Assembly: GCA_002690705.1 (NCBI GenBank)
Contig: NZFO01000006.1
Span: 124,001-188,000, forward strand
Source of the DNA: Magnetovibrio sp.
Lineage (GTDB): Bacteria > Pseudomonadota > Alphaproteobacteria > Rhodospirillales > Casp-alpha2
Direction of reading: 5' to 3'
DNA: 64,000 nt
The number at the start of each line of letters is the position of its first letter. Position 1 is the first letter of the stretch. The translations under genes and the position numbers were made by a program. Below are positions 56,185-64,000 of the stretch, piece after piece. The notes under the pieces were generated by a model. It was not told where the DNA came from. It saw only the letters and a program-made list of their open reading frames with translations, and searched no databases.

Positions 56185-56828
56185 GTTGACAGCGTCCCTC
56201 CAGAAAAAAATTGAGCTAAACCGTATACGCTTGCAACAGCCAGCAGTCCATCCACTCTGTCGGATAGGCCGCCATGACCGGGAATTAAATTACTCATGTC
56301 TTTTTTATCAAATTGACGTTTATAAAAAGACTCAATTAAATCCCCGCATTGAGATATTGCACCTAAGCACGCCGAAACTAAAAAACAGGTAAAATAATTG
56401 AAATTATTGTAATAAGCTATTGCAATACCCACCAACGCCGCACCGATAACAGCACCAAAAAAACCAGACCAAGTTTTGTTCGGGCTTAATCGAGGAGCCA
56501 GTTTTGGTCCGCCTATCGCGCGCCCAAAAAAATAAGCTACAGTGTCGGATGTCCAAACTAACACAAACAAACAGTAGAGCGTCACTGCGCCATATTGATT
56601 TTGGCTATGTAAGAATAGCAATGCTAGTAATGCAACTAATACGTATATAATGGCCGGGATAGACCACGATAGTTGACCAGAACTTACAGAACAAATCTCG
56701 TAAATTAGAATAGCACCCCCGATGCATACCATTACCTCAAAATATGGCGCACCAAAGTGAATAGCAGCAATTACCGGAGGCACAAGAATTATTGCGGACA
56801 GAATCCTAAGCTTTAATTCAATGGACAT
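56178..56828 (-). CDS. cdsA: phosphatidate cytidylyltransferase
   Basis: Makes CDP-diacylglycerol, the precursor of membrane phospholipids. Several membrane helices; the signature NKTWSGFFGAVIGAALVG and the diagnostic C-terminal KKDMSNLIPGHGGLSDRVDG are present. I start at the ATG at 56828 (216 residues), 4 bases after the uppS stop. The frame is open to 56936, but those extra residues overlap uppS and are not hydrophobic as a CdsA N-terminus should be. It is shorter than E. coli CdsA (285), within the range of this group. Confidence 0.93.
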   Translation of the reverse strand: MSIELKLRILSAIILVPPVIAAIHFGAPYFEVMVCIGGAILIYEICSVSSGQLSWSIPAIIYVLVALLALLFLHSQNQYGAVTLYCLFVLVWTSDTVAYFFGRAIGGPKLAPRLSPNKTWSGFFGAVIGAALVGIAIAYYNNFNYFTCFLVSACLGAISQCGDLIESFYKRQFDKKDMSNLIPGHGGLSDRVDGLLAVASVYGLAQFFSGGTLSTW

Positions 56829-56832
56829 ATTG

Positions 56833-57582
56833 TCACGGCGATAAGGTTGTGCCGAACCGGCGTTCTCGAGATTGAAACTCCGCGATGGCGTTCGCGAGAA
56901 TCTCTTCATTAAATTCTGGCCAATGCTTGTCAACAAAAACGAGCTCTGTATACGCTATTTGCCAAAGTAAAAAATTACTTACCCTTTGTTCCCCTCCGGT
57001 TCTTATTAACAGATCTGGATCAGGTAAATCAGACGTGTAGAGATAATCTGAGATGGTTCTCTCTGAAATATCGTTTGATCTGAGGCGTCCTCTCTCAGTT
57101 TCTTCCGATATCTGTTTAACAGCCATTGTGATCTCAGCCCGGCTGCCGTAGCTAAGTGCAACTGTCATTGTCATATGGTCATTGCCTGCAGTTTTATGTT
57201 CCGCATCAGTAATCAGAGAAACGATATCCTCGTCTAAACGTTGACGATCTCCAATAACCCTAAATCGCACCCCATTTTTATCGAGTTCGTGTAATTCTCG
57301 TTTAAGATAGAGTCTAAGCAAACCCATGAGATCTCGTATTTCTTGAGGTGGTCGACTCCAATTTTCTGAGGAAAACCCGTAAAGGGTTAAGTATCGAATA
57401 CCATGAGTGATGGCGGATTTTACAGTTCGACGTACTGCTTCCGCACCTTGTTGATGACCTGCTGTGCGCGGCAGACCACGGGTCTTTGCCCATCGTCCAT
57501 TACCGTCCATAATAATGGCTAAATGCGCGAGAGTTCGCGGTGATTCCGCAAATTTTGGCAATCTTGATTCAACAGGATGCAT
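56833..57582 (-). CDS. uppS: undecaprenyl diphosphate synthase
   Basis: Cis-prenyltransferase building the C55 lipid carrier for peptidoglycan and O-antigen. Catalytic D26 in AIIMDGNGRWAKTRG, then FSSENWSRPPQEIRDLM, LSYGSRAEI and the C-terminal PDPDLLIRTGGEQRVSNFLL and DKHWPEF. 249 residues. It follows frr by 7 bases. Confidence 0.97.
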   Translation of the reverse strand: MHPVESRLPKFAESPRTLAHLAIIMDGNGRWAKTRGLPRTAGHQQGAEAVRRTVKSAITHGIRYLTLYGFSSENWSRPPQEIRDLMGLLRLYLKRELHELDKNGVRFRVIGDRQRLDEDIVSLITDAEHKTAGNDHMTMTVALSYGSRAEITMAVKQISEETERGRLRSNDISERTISDYLYTSDLPDPDLLIRTGGEQRVSNFLLWQIAYTELVFVDKHWPEFNEEILANAIAEFQSRERRFGTTLSP

Positions 57583-57589
57583 TTTAGGC

Positions 57590-58159
57590 CTAAACTTGCA
57601 TAATTTCAGTTTCTTTGCTGTTAAGTGTATCGTCGATTTTTTTCACAAACTCATCAGTGATGTTCTGCACCTCTTCTGAGTATTCATGTTGTTGATCTTT
57701 CGAAATGTTACCCTCTTTCTCCGCTTTCTTTACGTCATCCATAGCATGACGGCGAATGTTTCTGATGGCTACTCGGGCATCTTCAGAATATTTTCCAGCC
57801 ACTTTTGTTAAATCTTGACGACGTTCTTCTGTTAGGGCAGGAATAGGCACTCGGATCATTTGCCCTTCCGCGGACGGATTGAGGCCCAAGCCGGATTCTA
57901 GGATTGCTTTTTCTACGGCCTGAACCAGAGCTTTATCCCAAACGTGTACAGACAACATTCTCGGTTCTGGAGCGCTTACAGTACCTACTTGGTTCATCGG
58001 CATTTCCGATCCGTATGCTTCAACTGTTACGGGCTCAAGCAAGCTTGTTACAGCGCGTCCCGTCCTCAACCCAGCAAATTCATCTTGAAGGACCCCGACT
58101 GCTCGCTCCATGCGGTGGCGGATATCCTTTTTAACTGATGTAAAATCTGTAAATGTCAT
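57590..58159 (-). CDS. frr: ribosome recycling factor
   Basis: Splits post-termination ribosomes with EF-G. Family pattern: [19 protein letters not shown], the [20 protein letters not shown] segment, [15 protein letters not shown], and [20 protein letters not shown]. 189 residues, slightly longer than the usual 185. It is 37 bases after pyrH, in the rpsB-tsf-pyrH-frr order found in most bacteria. Confidence 0.97.
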   Translation of the reverse strand: MTFTDFTSVKKDIRHRMERAVGVLQDEFAGLRTGRAVTSLLEPVTVEAYGSEMPMNQVGTVSAPEPRMLSVHVWDKALVQAVEKAILESGLGLNPSAEGQMIRVPIPALTEERRQDLTKVAGKYSEDARVAIRNIRRHAMDDVKKAEKEGNISKDQQHEYSEEVQNITDEFVKKIDDTLNSKETEIMQV

Positions 58160-58196
58160 TTTGCTGCGTCCTTATCTGCATCCCAACCGATTATCT

Positions 58197-58913
58197 CTAG
58201 CCAACCCGTGTAAAGCTGCCTTGTTGGTCAATCACCGCTTGTAAACCGTTAGCTTGTTGTATTGAAAAAATAATTATGGGGATTTCATTCTCGCGGCACA
58301 GCGCAATTGCAGACGTATCCATAACCTGGAGGTTCCGGCTGATAACTTCATCGTAACTCACGCTGTCAAGACGTTGGGCTTTTTTATTGGTCATTGGGTC
58401 TGCGTCATATACACCATCGACTTGGGTTCCCTTTACCAATGCGTCGCAATTCATTTCAGCTGCTCTAAGAGCGGCAGCTGTATCTGTTGTGACAAAAGGA
58501 TTGCCCGTCCCTGCAGCAAAAATAACGATTCTACCCTTTTCCATATGACGTAAAGCTCGCCGGCGGATATATGGTTCACATACAGTTGTCATTGGTATGG
58601 CTGATTGGACCCGGGTTGGCGCGCCTTTCGACTCTAGAACGCTTTGTAATGCCAGAGCGTTGATGATCGTTGCTAACATGCCCATGTAATCGGCACTGGT
58701 TCTCTCAATGCCGGCTGCAGCGCCGGATACACCCCTGAAAATATTTCCGGCTCCAATAACCAAACAAATTTGTATGCCATTTATATGGAGGTCATGGATT
58801 TCAGCACAAATGCGCTCTACGGTATCCGTATCGAGGCCGAATTCTTTGTTCCCTGAGAGACTCTCACCCGAGAGTTTCAAGAGGATACGACGGAACTTCG
58901 TATTGTCGGCCAT
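58197..58913 (-). CDS. pyrH: uridylate kinase
   Basis: Phosphorylates UMP to UDP. Amino-acid-kinase fold with [14 protein letters not shown] near the N-terminus, [52 protein letters not shown] and [10 protein letters not shown]. 238 residues. It lies between tsf and frr; the 124-base spacer after tsf may carry its own promoter. Confidence 0.97.
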   Translation of the reverse strand: MADNTKFRRILLKLSGESLSGNKEFGLDTDTVERICAEIHDLHINGIQICLVIGAGNIFRGVSGAAAGIERTSADYMGMLATIINALALQSVLESKGAPTRVQSAIPMTTVCEPYIRRRALRHMEKGRIVIFAAGTGNPFVTTDTAAALRAAEMNCDALVKGTQVDGVYDADPMTNKKAQRLDSVSYDEVISRNLQVMDTSAIALCRENEIPIIIFSIQQANGLQAVIDQQGSFTRVG

Positions 58914-59037
58914 AGGATATCCTCGTTCATCTAGATGGCAGAGAGTTTGCTATGCTCGACGTAATCCAGCACGGGCTACTTGTATTTTACACTATGCATA
59001 GGTGTAGCCAAGCCTCTCATCGATTAAACTCGTTATT

Positions 59038-59964
59038 TCAAACTCCAGCGACCGCGGCTACCTCCGCGGCAAAATCCTCTTCTTTCTTTTCAAGCCCCTC
59101 GCCAAGTACAAGCAGTTTAAACCCAACCAACTTGATTTCGGAACCGATATCTTTTGACGTGTTTTTGAGAATCGTGGAAACTTTCGTCTCTCCATCGATT
59201 ACAAAAGTTTGGTCGACGAGACAAACTTCTTCGAAAAACTTACGAAGTCTTCCCTCCAACATTTTTTCGATAATTTCCTCGGGTTTTCCAGACTCTCTGG
59301 CCTGGTCCGCTAAAACTGAGCGTTCGCGCTCAATAGCTTCTGGATCCAGATCATCTTTTGAGATTGCCATCGGTTTAGTTGCTGCTATGTGCATAGCTAA
59401 TTGCTTACCGAGCTCTAGTAGTTTGTCTTTTTGCCCTGTTGATTCCAGACCGACAATAACGCCAATTTTTCCGAGGCCTGGTGCGAGAGACCCGTGGACG
59501 TAACTGGCTAATACGCCCGTTTCGATCCCTAAAGTCTCGACGCGGCGCAGTATCATATTTTCCCCAATTGTTGCGACTTGATGGGTAATTTCTTCCTCGA
59601 CTGTTCTGCTTGTCCCCGGATAAATTGCGGTTTTTAGTTTGTTGATATCAGAACCTGCGCTAAGAGCTGTTTCAGCTATACTGGCTACGACACTCTGAAA
59701 AATCACATTACGGGCTACAAAATCTGTCTCGGCGTTGACTTCCACTAGGGCACCCATACTTCCTTTAACCGCAATTCCAATTAATCCCTCTGATGCCGCC
59801 CGGCCTGCTTTTTTTGCTGCTGCTGCCAAGCCTTTAGTTCGCAACCAATCAACGGACGCGTCCAGAGCACCATCATTCTCAGATAGAGCTCTTTTACAAT
59901 CCATCATACCCGCGCCAGTCTTCTCACGAAGTTTTTTAACGAGAGCGGCGGTGATTTGTGCCAT
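59038..59964 (-). CDS. tsf: elongation factor Ts
   Basis: Nucleotide exchange factor for EF-Tu. N-terminal UBA-like MAQITAALVKKLREKTGAGM followed by MDCKRAL, VEVNAETDFVARN (the EF-Tu contact, TDFVARN) and a C-terminal core. The ATG at 59964 (308 residues) is preceded by GAGG; the upstream TTG lies within the ribosome-binding region and is rejected. It is 84 bases after rpsB. Confidence 0.97.
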   Translation of the reverse strand: MAQITAALVKKLREKTGAGMMDCKRALSENDGALDASVDWLRTKGLAAAAKKAGRAASEGLIGIAVKGSMGALVEVNAETDFVARNVIFQSVVASIAETALSAGSDINKLKTAIYPGTSRTVEEEITHQVATIGENMILRRVETLGIETGVLASYVHGSLAPGLGKIGVIVGLESTGQKDKLLELGKQLAMHIAATKPMAISKDDLDPEAIERERSVLADQARESGKPEEIIEKMLEGRLRKFFEEVCLVDQTFVIDGETKVSTILKNTSKDIGSEIKLVGFKLLVLGEGLEKKEEDFAAEVAAVAGV

Positions 59965-60048
59965 CTTCAACCTCAAATTATTCAGAATGTAGGATGAAAT
60001 TAACTAATTTTATCCATGTGTGAAGGTATTTAATCGGTTTATTGGTTT

Positions 60049-60894
60049 TTAGCTAGTATTTCCGGAGGAGATCTCGTGGGTCTGTGGCTTAACTTCTGGT
60101 GAGGCCTTCATCTCGCTAGCAGTATCTGGTTCAGATTTGTCTTCTGTCGGAAGTTGCTCATCAAGTCCTATTTCGGAAGCACCCAGATCCCCCCCACTTG
60201 CGATTACTTCGCTTTGCAGCCCATCAAAGACCGCGCCTGCTATTAAATCGCAATACAGATTTATTGCTCGTAACGCGTCATCATTTCCAGGGATTGGAAA
60301 ATCTACGCCCTTTGGGTTAGAGTTCGAGTCAATCACCCCAACAACGGGAATGCCTAATTTGTTGGCCTCTGCTACTGCTAAATCTTCCTTATTAGTATCA
60401 ATAACGAACAACAGGTCTGGTAAACCACCCATCTCTTTAATTCCGCCCAGAGCGCGCTCCAGCTTATCCCTTTCGCGCGTTAGATTGAGCACCTCCTTCT
60501 TTGTAAGCCCCTCGGTTTCGCCCCCAAGTTTCTCATCGAGCTCACGCAGACGTTTTATCGAGTTCGAAATCGTACGCCAATTTGTCATCATGCCACCTAA
60601 CCAACGATGATTGACGTAATATTGGCCGCAGCGTTTTGCTGCTTCAGCTACTCGTGAACTGGCTTGGCGTTTGGTCCCGACAAATAATACCCGCCCACCC
60701 CCTGAAATGGTGCCACGTACAGCAATCAGTGCTTGCTGCAAAAGCGGCACAGTTTGTTGTAAATCAATGATATGAATATTGTTACGCTCCCCAAAAATAT
60801 ATTGGGCCATTTTGGGGTTCCAGCGCCGAGTATTATGTCCAAAATGTACGCCAGCCTCTAACAGCTGACGCATCGTAAAGTCAGGAATTGCCAT
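60049..60894 (-). CDS. rpsB: 30S ribosomal protein S2
   Basis: Late-binding small-subunit protein. Conserved: [72 protein letters not shown] and [15 protein letters not shown]. The last 50 residues form an acidic, Ser/Glu-rich tail, usual in Alphaproteobacteria. 281 residues. The 238-base space to dnaE holds its promoter and a leader hairpin. Confidence 0.97.
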   Translation of the reverse strand: MAIPDFTMRQLLEAGVHFGHNTRRWNPKMAQYIFGERNNIHIIDLQQTVPLLQQALIAVRGTISGGGRVLFVGTKRQASSRVAEAAKRCGQYYVNHRWLGGMMTNWRTISNSIKRLRELDEKLGGETEGLTKKEVLNLTRERDKLERALGGIKEMGGLPDLLFVIDTNKEDLAVAEANKLGIPVVGVIDSNSNPKGVDFPIPGNDDALRAINLYCDLIAGAVFDGLQSEVIASGGDLGASEIGLDEQLPTEDKSEPDTASEMKASPEVKPQTHEISSGNTS

Positions 60895-60931
60895 AGTCAG
60901 ATATCCTTCTCCGGTTAAACTTCCGCAGGAT

Positions 60932-60951
60932 GTGGTTCCCTAAAGGAACAC
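60932..60951 (-). promoter_or_regulatory. leader hairpin before rpsB
   Basis: In the rpsB leader, GTGTTCC and GGGAACCAC pair (7 bp, one bulged C) about 40 bases before the rpsB start codon. Autoregulated S2 leaders are known in other bacteria; this one is too short to assign to a known RNA family by eye. Confidence 0.3.
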
Positions 60952-61132
60952 CGGATCGGTACATCAGTTAGTTTCTGGCTGCACCGCAAAACCTGCGTGT
61001 AAGATCACGATGTTCTAAGCTTGCCGAGTGGTTTAAGCAAGGTAAAATTAATTTTCAACAATTTGTTGATGATTTAATGTTAAAGGGATTAATTACAGCG
61101 CTGATTTTTTTGATATTTTCGTGTTTAACAAT

Positions 61133-64000
61133 TTAAGAATGGCGTGTATCAAATGGCTCCACGTTGATAACACCGGGTAAAGCACGAAGTGCTAACTGAG
61201 CATCAGGGGTGAGATTGAAATATCCCGGGAGTTCAAGGTCAGCGTGCCATTTCGCATCAACAGGACAAGTATTTATCCTTATCTTACCTCTCCCCGGGTT
61301 TTGTTTTGCCAGTATCCGCTGGATTGAAGCGATAGCCCCTCTCTCTGAGACAACAATGCGCAGATGTTCGGTGGTACGCTGCGCAGATTGTTCTAGACAA
61401 GCGAACTGATTAGCTAAAATTTTAATGTCATCATTTTTCTCAGCTTGAACGGTACATTTGATAATCAGGGAATTACCAACTTCTAAAAGTTCTTTTGCTG
61501 CCAGCAATGTTTCTGAAAATACTGTGGCTTCAAAAACACCGGATGGATCTGAGAATTGAACAAAAGCATAACGGTTCCCTCGCGCAGAGGTGCGCTCTTT
61601 TTTTGCAATAAGATTCCCCGCGAGTGTGGCTGAATATGTTCCACTGCCAGGTACCAAGGAAGCTGAAGGACGAATTTTCATAGTCTTCAACTTGCTGGAA
61701 TAAGCATCCAGTGGGTGAGCTGATAGGTAAAAACCCACGGCGTCAAATTCTTCGCGCAATCGCTCTATGGCTGGCCAATCAGATGTTTCAGGCAAAAAAA
61801 TATTTGAAAGCGGTGATGTTTCACCAGCAAATAATCCCATTTGATTACTCTCACGGTCACTCTGCGCCGCGGCGGCATGGCGCATTAGTAACTCAATCCC
61901 TTCATAAATACTCCTCCGATTTATCTCGATGCTGTCCAAAGCTCCAGCTCGCACGAGATTTTCTAATTGCCGTTTGTTTATCTGATGGGTGTCAATCCTG
62001 CGGACGAAATCAGTGATATCTGCAAATGCTCCATTATCTTTGCGTTCTCTAACAAGCCATTCCATTGCCCCGCAGCCCACGTTTTTAAGGGCCGCGAGTG
62101 CGTATCTAATGCCCGTACCATGCCCCTTCAAGGTTTCGACTTTAAAGTTGGCTCCAGACTTGTTGATGTCCGGACCAAAAATAGGTATTCCTAAACGGAC
62201 TAATTCTTGCTTAAACACGTTCAACTTATCCGTATTTCCCATGTCTAGGGTCATAGATGCGGCCAAAAACTCAACCGGATGATTTGCTTTCATATAAGCT
62301 GTTTGATAGGCAATCATTGCATATGCTGCGGCATGGGATTTATTAAATCCATAACCAGCAAACTTGTTTACTTGTGCAAATATCTCATTTGAACGCTCGC
62401 CACTAACCCCACGTTTTTTGGCGCCGGAAATAAAGGCTTGGCGTTGCTCATCCATTTCGATTTGGATTTTTTTACCCATGGCGCGGCGCAGTAAATCGGC
62501 ACCGCCAAGGGTATATCCTGAGAGCTTTTGAGCAATTTGCATCACCTGCTCTTGGTAAATCATGATGCCAAAAGTCTCTTTGAGGATTGGCTCTAAGGTT
62601 GGATGCAGGTAGTCAGGTTTTTCTCTACCATGTTTGCGCTCAACATAACTTGGAATATTGTCCATGGGACCCGGACGGTAGAGGGCTACCACGGCGATGA
62701 TATCTTCAAAGGTATCTGGCTTCATACCCCTTAAAACATCGCGCATTCCGGCACTTTCCAACTGAAACACCCCTGTGGTCTCTCCCCTACTGATCATATC
62801 GTATGTCGGCACGTCGGTCAGGGAGAGTGAGGAAAGATCAAGTTTGACACCAGAACTTCGCACTAATTTCTCTGCGGTAGATAGCACCGTAAGAGTTTTC
62901 AAACCCAAGAAGTCAAACTTGACTAACCCGGCCAATTCAACAAACTTCATATTGAATCCTGTAACCGGCATATCGGAGCGTGGGTCGCGGTAAAGCGGAA
63001 TCAATTCGTCGAGTGGCCTATCGGCGATAACTACTCCAGCCGCGTGGGTCGATGCATGTCGGTACATACCCTCAAGCCTTCTCGCAATATCGACCAGACG
63101 CCCAACATCTGGATCGGAACTGATCATTTTTTGAAGTTCGGGCTCTCCCTCAATTGCTTGGCCCAGAGTAACCGGGTTAGCGGGATTGTTGGGGACAAGT
63201 TTGGATATTTTATCGACATATTCGTAGCGCATACCTAAGACACGACCACAATCGCGCAAGACAGCCCTAGCCTGTAATTTCCCAAATGTAATTATCTGTG
63301 CGACGCGGTTGCGACCGTATTTATTCTGAACGTATCGAATAACTTCGTCGCGCCGGTCCTGACAAAAATCAATGTCGAAGTCAGGCATGGAAACTCGTTC
63401 GGGATTGAGAAACCGCTCAAACAACAAACCCCAATGAAGTGGGTCGAGATCAGTAATCTTAAGTGCCCAAGCTACAACTGATCCGGCTCCTGAACCCCGA
63501 CCGGGTCCTACAGGAATGCCCTGATCTTTGGCCCATTGTATAAAGTCAGCCACAATAAGAAAATATCCTGAAAAACCCATTTGGGAGATAATGCCAAGTT
63601 CATACTCTAGTCGATGACGGTATGGCTTAATCGCAGCATCTCGATCTATTGGGTCAATATCTTTTTGCAAAACATGCGAGTCCAGGCGCGAATTTAAACC
63701 GTTTTTTGCTTGGGTACGCAATTCCTCCTCTTCATTTCTGTCTTCGCCGCAGTCAAATGGTGGGAGAATTGGTGCAATAGACTCGACCATAAAAGCACAC
63801 CGTTTAGCTATAACGATTGTATTCTCGATGGCCTCCGGTAAATCAGTGAATAAGGTTATCATCTCGTCGGCTGATTTTAAAAAATGATGCGGTGTTACAC
63901 GTCGTCGATCGTCTTGCGAGAGATATGCTCCCTCAGCAATACAAATCAGAGCGTCATGGGCGTCGAACATATCCGGAGTCGAAAAGTAAACATCATTAGT
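61133..64000 (-). CDS. dnaE: DNA polymerase III alpha subunit, 5' end outside window
   Basis: Replicative polymerase subunit. The frame is open through the right edge (the codons before the first visible Met read TNDVYFSTPD, a typical internal PHP-domain stretch), so about 200 N-terminal residues are missing. 955 codons are visible: the rest of the PHP domain, the polymerase core (SGYFLIVADFIQWAKDQGI, GPGRGSGAGSVVAWAL, the catalytic MPDFDIDFCQDRRDEVI), GYGFNKSHAAAYA, the tandem HhH region, an OB fold and a short C-terminus. It is the first gene read in this minus-strand block, upstream of rpsB. Confidence 0.96.
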   Translation of the reverse strand, partial: TNDVYFSTPDMFDAHDALICIAEGAYLSQDDRRRVTPHHFLKSADEMITLFTDLPEAIENTIVIAKRCAFMVESIAPILPPFDCGEDRNEEEELRTQAKNGLNSRLDSHVLQKDIDPIDRDAAIKPYRHRLEYELGIISQMGFSGYFLIVADFIQWAKDQGIPVGPGRGSGAGSVVAWALKITDLDPLHWGLLFERFLNPERVSMPDFDIDFCQDRRDEVIRYVQNKYGRNRVAQIITFGKLQARAVLRDCGRVLGMRYEYVDKISKLVPNNPANPVTLGQAIEGEPELQKMISSDPDVGRLVDIARRLEGMYRHASTHAAGVVIADRPLDELIPLYRDPRSDMPVTGFNMKFVELAGLVKFDFLGLKTLTVLSTAEKLVRSSGVKLDLSSLSLTDVPTYDMISRGETTGVFQLESAGMRDVLRGMKPDTFEDIIAVVALYRPGPMDNIPSYVERKHGREKPDYLHPTLEPILKETFGIMIYQEQVMQIAQKLSGYTLGGADLLRRAMGKKIQIEMDEQRQAFISGAKKRGVSGERSNEIFAQVNKFAGYGFNKSHAAAYAMIAYQTAYMKANHPVEFLAASMTLDMGNTDKLNVFKQELVRLGIPIFGPDINKSGANFKVETLKGHGTGIRYALAALKNVGCGAMEWLVRERKDNGAFADITDFVRRIDTHQINKRQLENLVRAGALDSIEINRRSIYEGIELLMRHAAAAQSDRESNQMGLFAGETSPLSNIFLPETSDWPAIERLREEFDAVGFYLSAHPLDAYSSKLKTMKIRPSASLVPGSGTYSATLAGNLIAKKERTSARGNRYAFVQFSDPSGVFEATVFSETLLAAKELLEVGNSLIIKCTVQAEKNDDIKILANQFACLEQSAQRTTEHLRIVVSERGAIASIQRILAKQNPGRGKIRINTCPVDAKWHADLELPGYFNLTPDAQLALRALPGVINVEPFDTRHS

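Noticed and set aside
61021-61042. tRNA-like D-arm (TTGCCGAGTGGTTTAAGCAAGG) between dnaE and rpsB
   Set aside because: It resembles the D-arm of serine tRNAs, but no anticodon arm, T-arm or acceptor stem follows in the next 60 bases. Chance, or at most a remnant.

Overview
The window is a 64 kb stretch of alphaproteobacterial core chromosome with modest G+C. The gene order is the one I associate with Rhodospirillales-type Alphaproteobacteria, including uncultured marine lineages: lipA-lpdA-pdhCBA-ftsB-eno-kdsA-pyrG-secG, then parC/recO/era/rnc/lepB/acpS/pdxJ/rsh/rpoZ/folK, then trpGDC-moaC-moeA-lexA-gltX-gltA, and finally lpxB-lpxI-lpxA-fabZ-lpxD-skp-bamA-rseP-dxr-cdsA-uppS-frr-pyrH-tsf-rpsB-dnaE. 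Other lineage markers are LpxI rather than LpxH, a pyruvate dehydrogenase E1 beta subunit carrying its own lipoyl domain, and an alphaproteobacterial-type LexA box (GAAC-N7-GAAC) in front of lexA. No species can be named from sequence reading alone.

Layout. 1-8.6 kb: end of an unknown gene, lipoate synthase, the pyruvate dehydrogenase genes and two small ABM-fold proteins next to ftsB. A decayed cupin gene, broken by stops and frameshifts, lies between pdhC and lpdA (3170-3529). 8.7-13 kb: enolase, KDO8P synthase, CTP synthase, SecG. 13-20.5 kb is the most accessory-like part: diaminopropionate ammonia-lyase, the N-end-rule transferase Bpt, and a three-gene TRAP transporter (dctP, large dctQ, dctM with a tail of about 335 residues). 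21-32 kb: ParC, a cold-shock protein, RecO, Era, RNase III, signal peptidase, AcpS, PdxJ, the (p)ppGpp enzyme, RpoZ, FolK. 32-37 kb: a NYN-domain protein, uracil-DNA glycosylase, triosephosphate isomerase, a hydroxypyruvate isomerase-like protein, SlyX, a GIY-YIG protein and several loose intergenic stretches. 37.5-46.6 kb: a tight trpG-trpD-trpC-moaC-moeA operon, lexA, a lipoprotein, gltX, gltA. 46.6-61 kb: the outer-membrane biogenesis and translation block. 61 kb to the end: dnaE, cut by the window edge.

Functionally the window links central carbon metabolism (pyruvate to acetyl-CoA, citrate synthase, enolase, TPI), envelope construction (KDO, lipid A, BamA, Skp, CdsA, UppS, SecG, LepB, RseP), translation (EF-Ts, S2, Frr, GltX), and DNA maintenance (DnaE, ParC, RecO, UDG, LexA). 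I saw no CRISPR array, insertion sequence, prophage, rRNA or complete tRNA gene, and no obvious new multi-gene system. The points most worth a second look are the cupin pseudogene, the LexA-box promoter, the dctP/dctQ hairpin, the DctM tail, the tandem ABM proteins, and the absence of trpE, pyrE and comEC from places where related genomes usually carry them.
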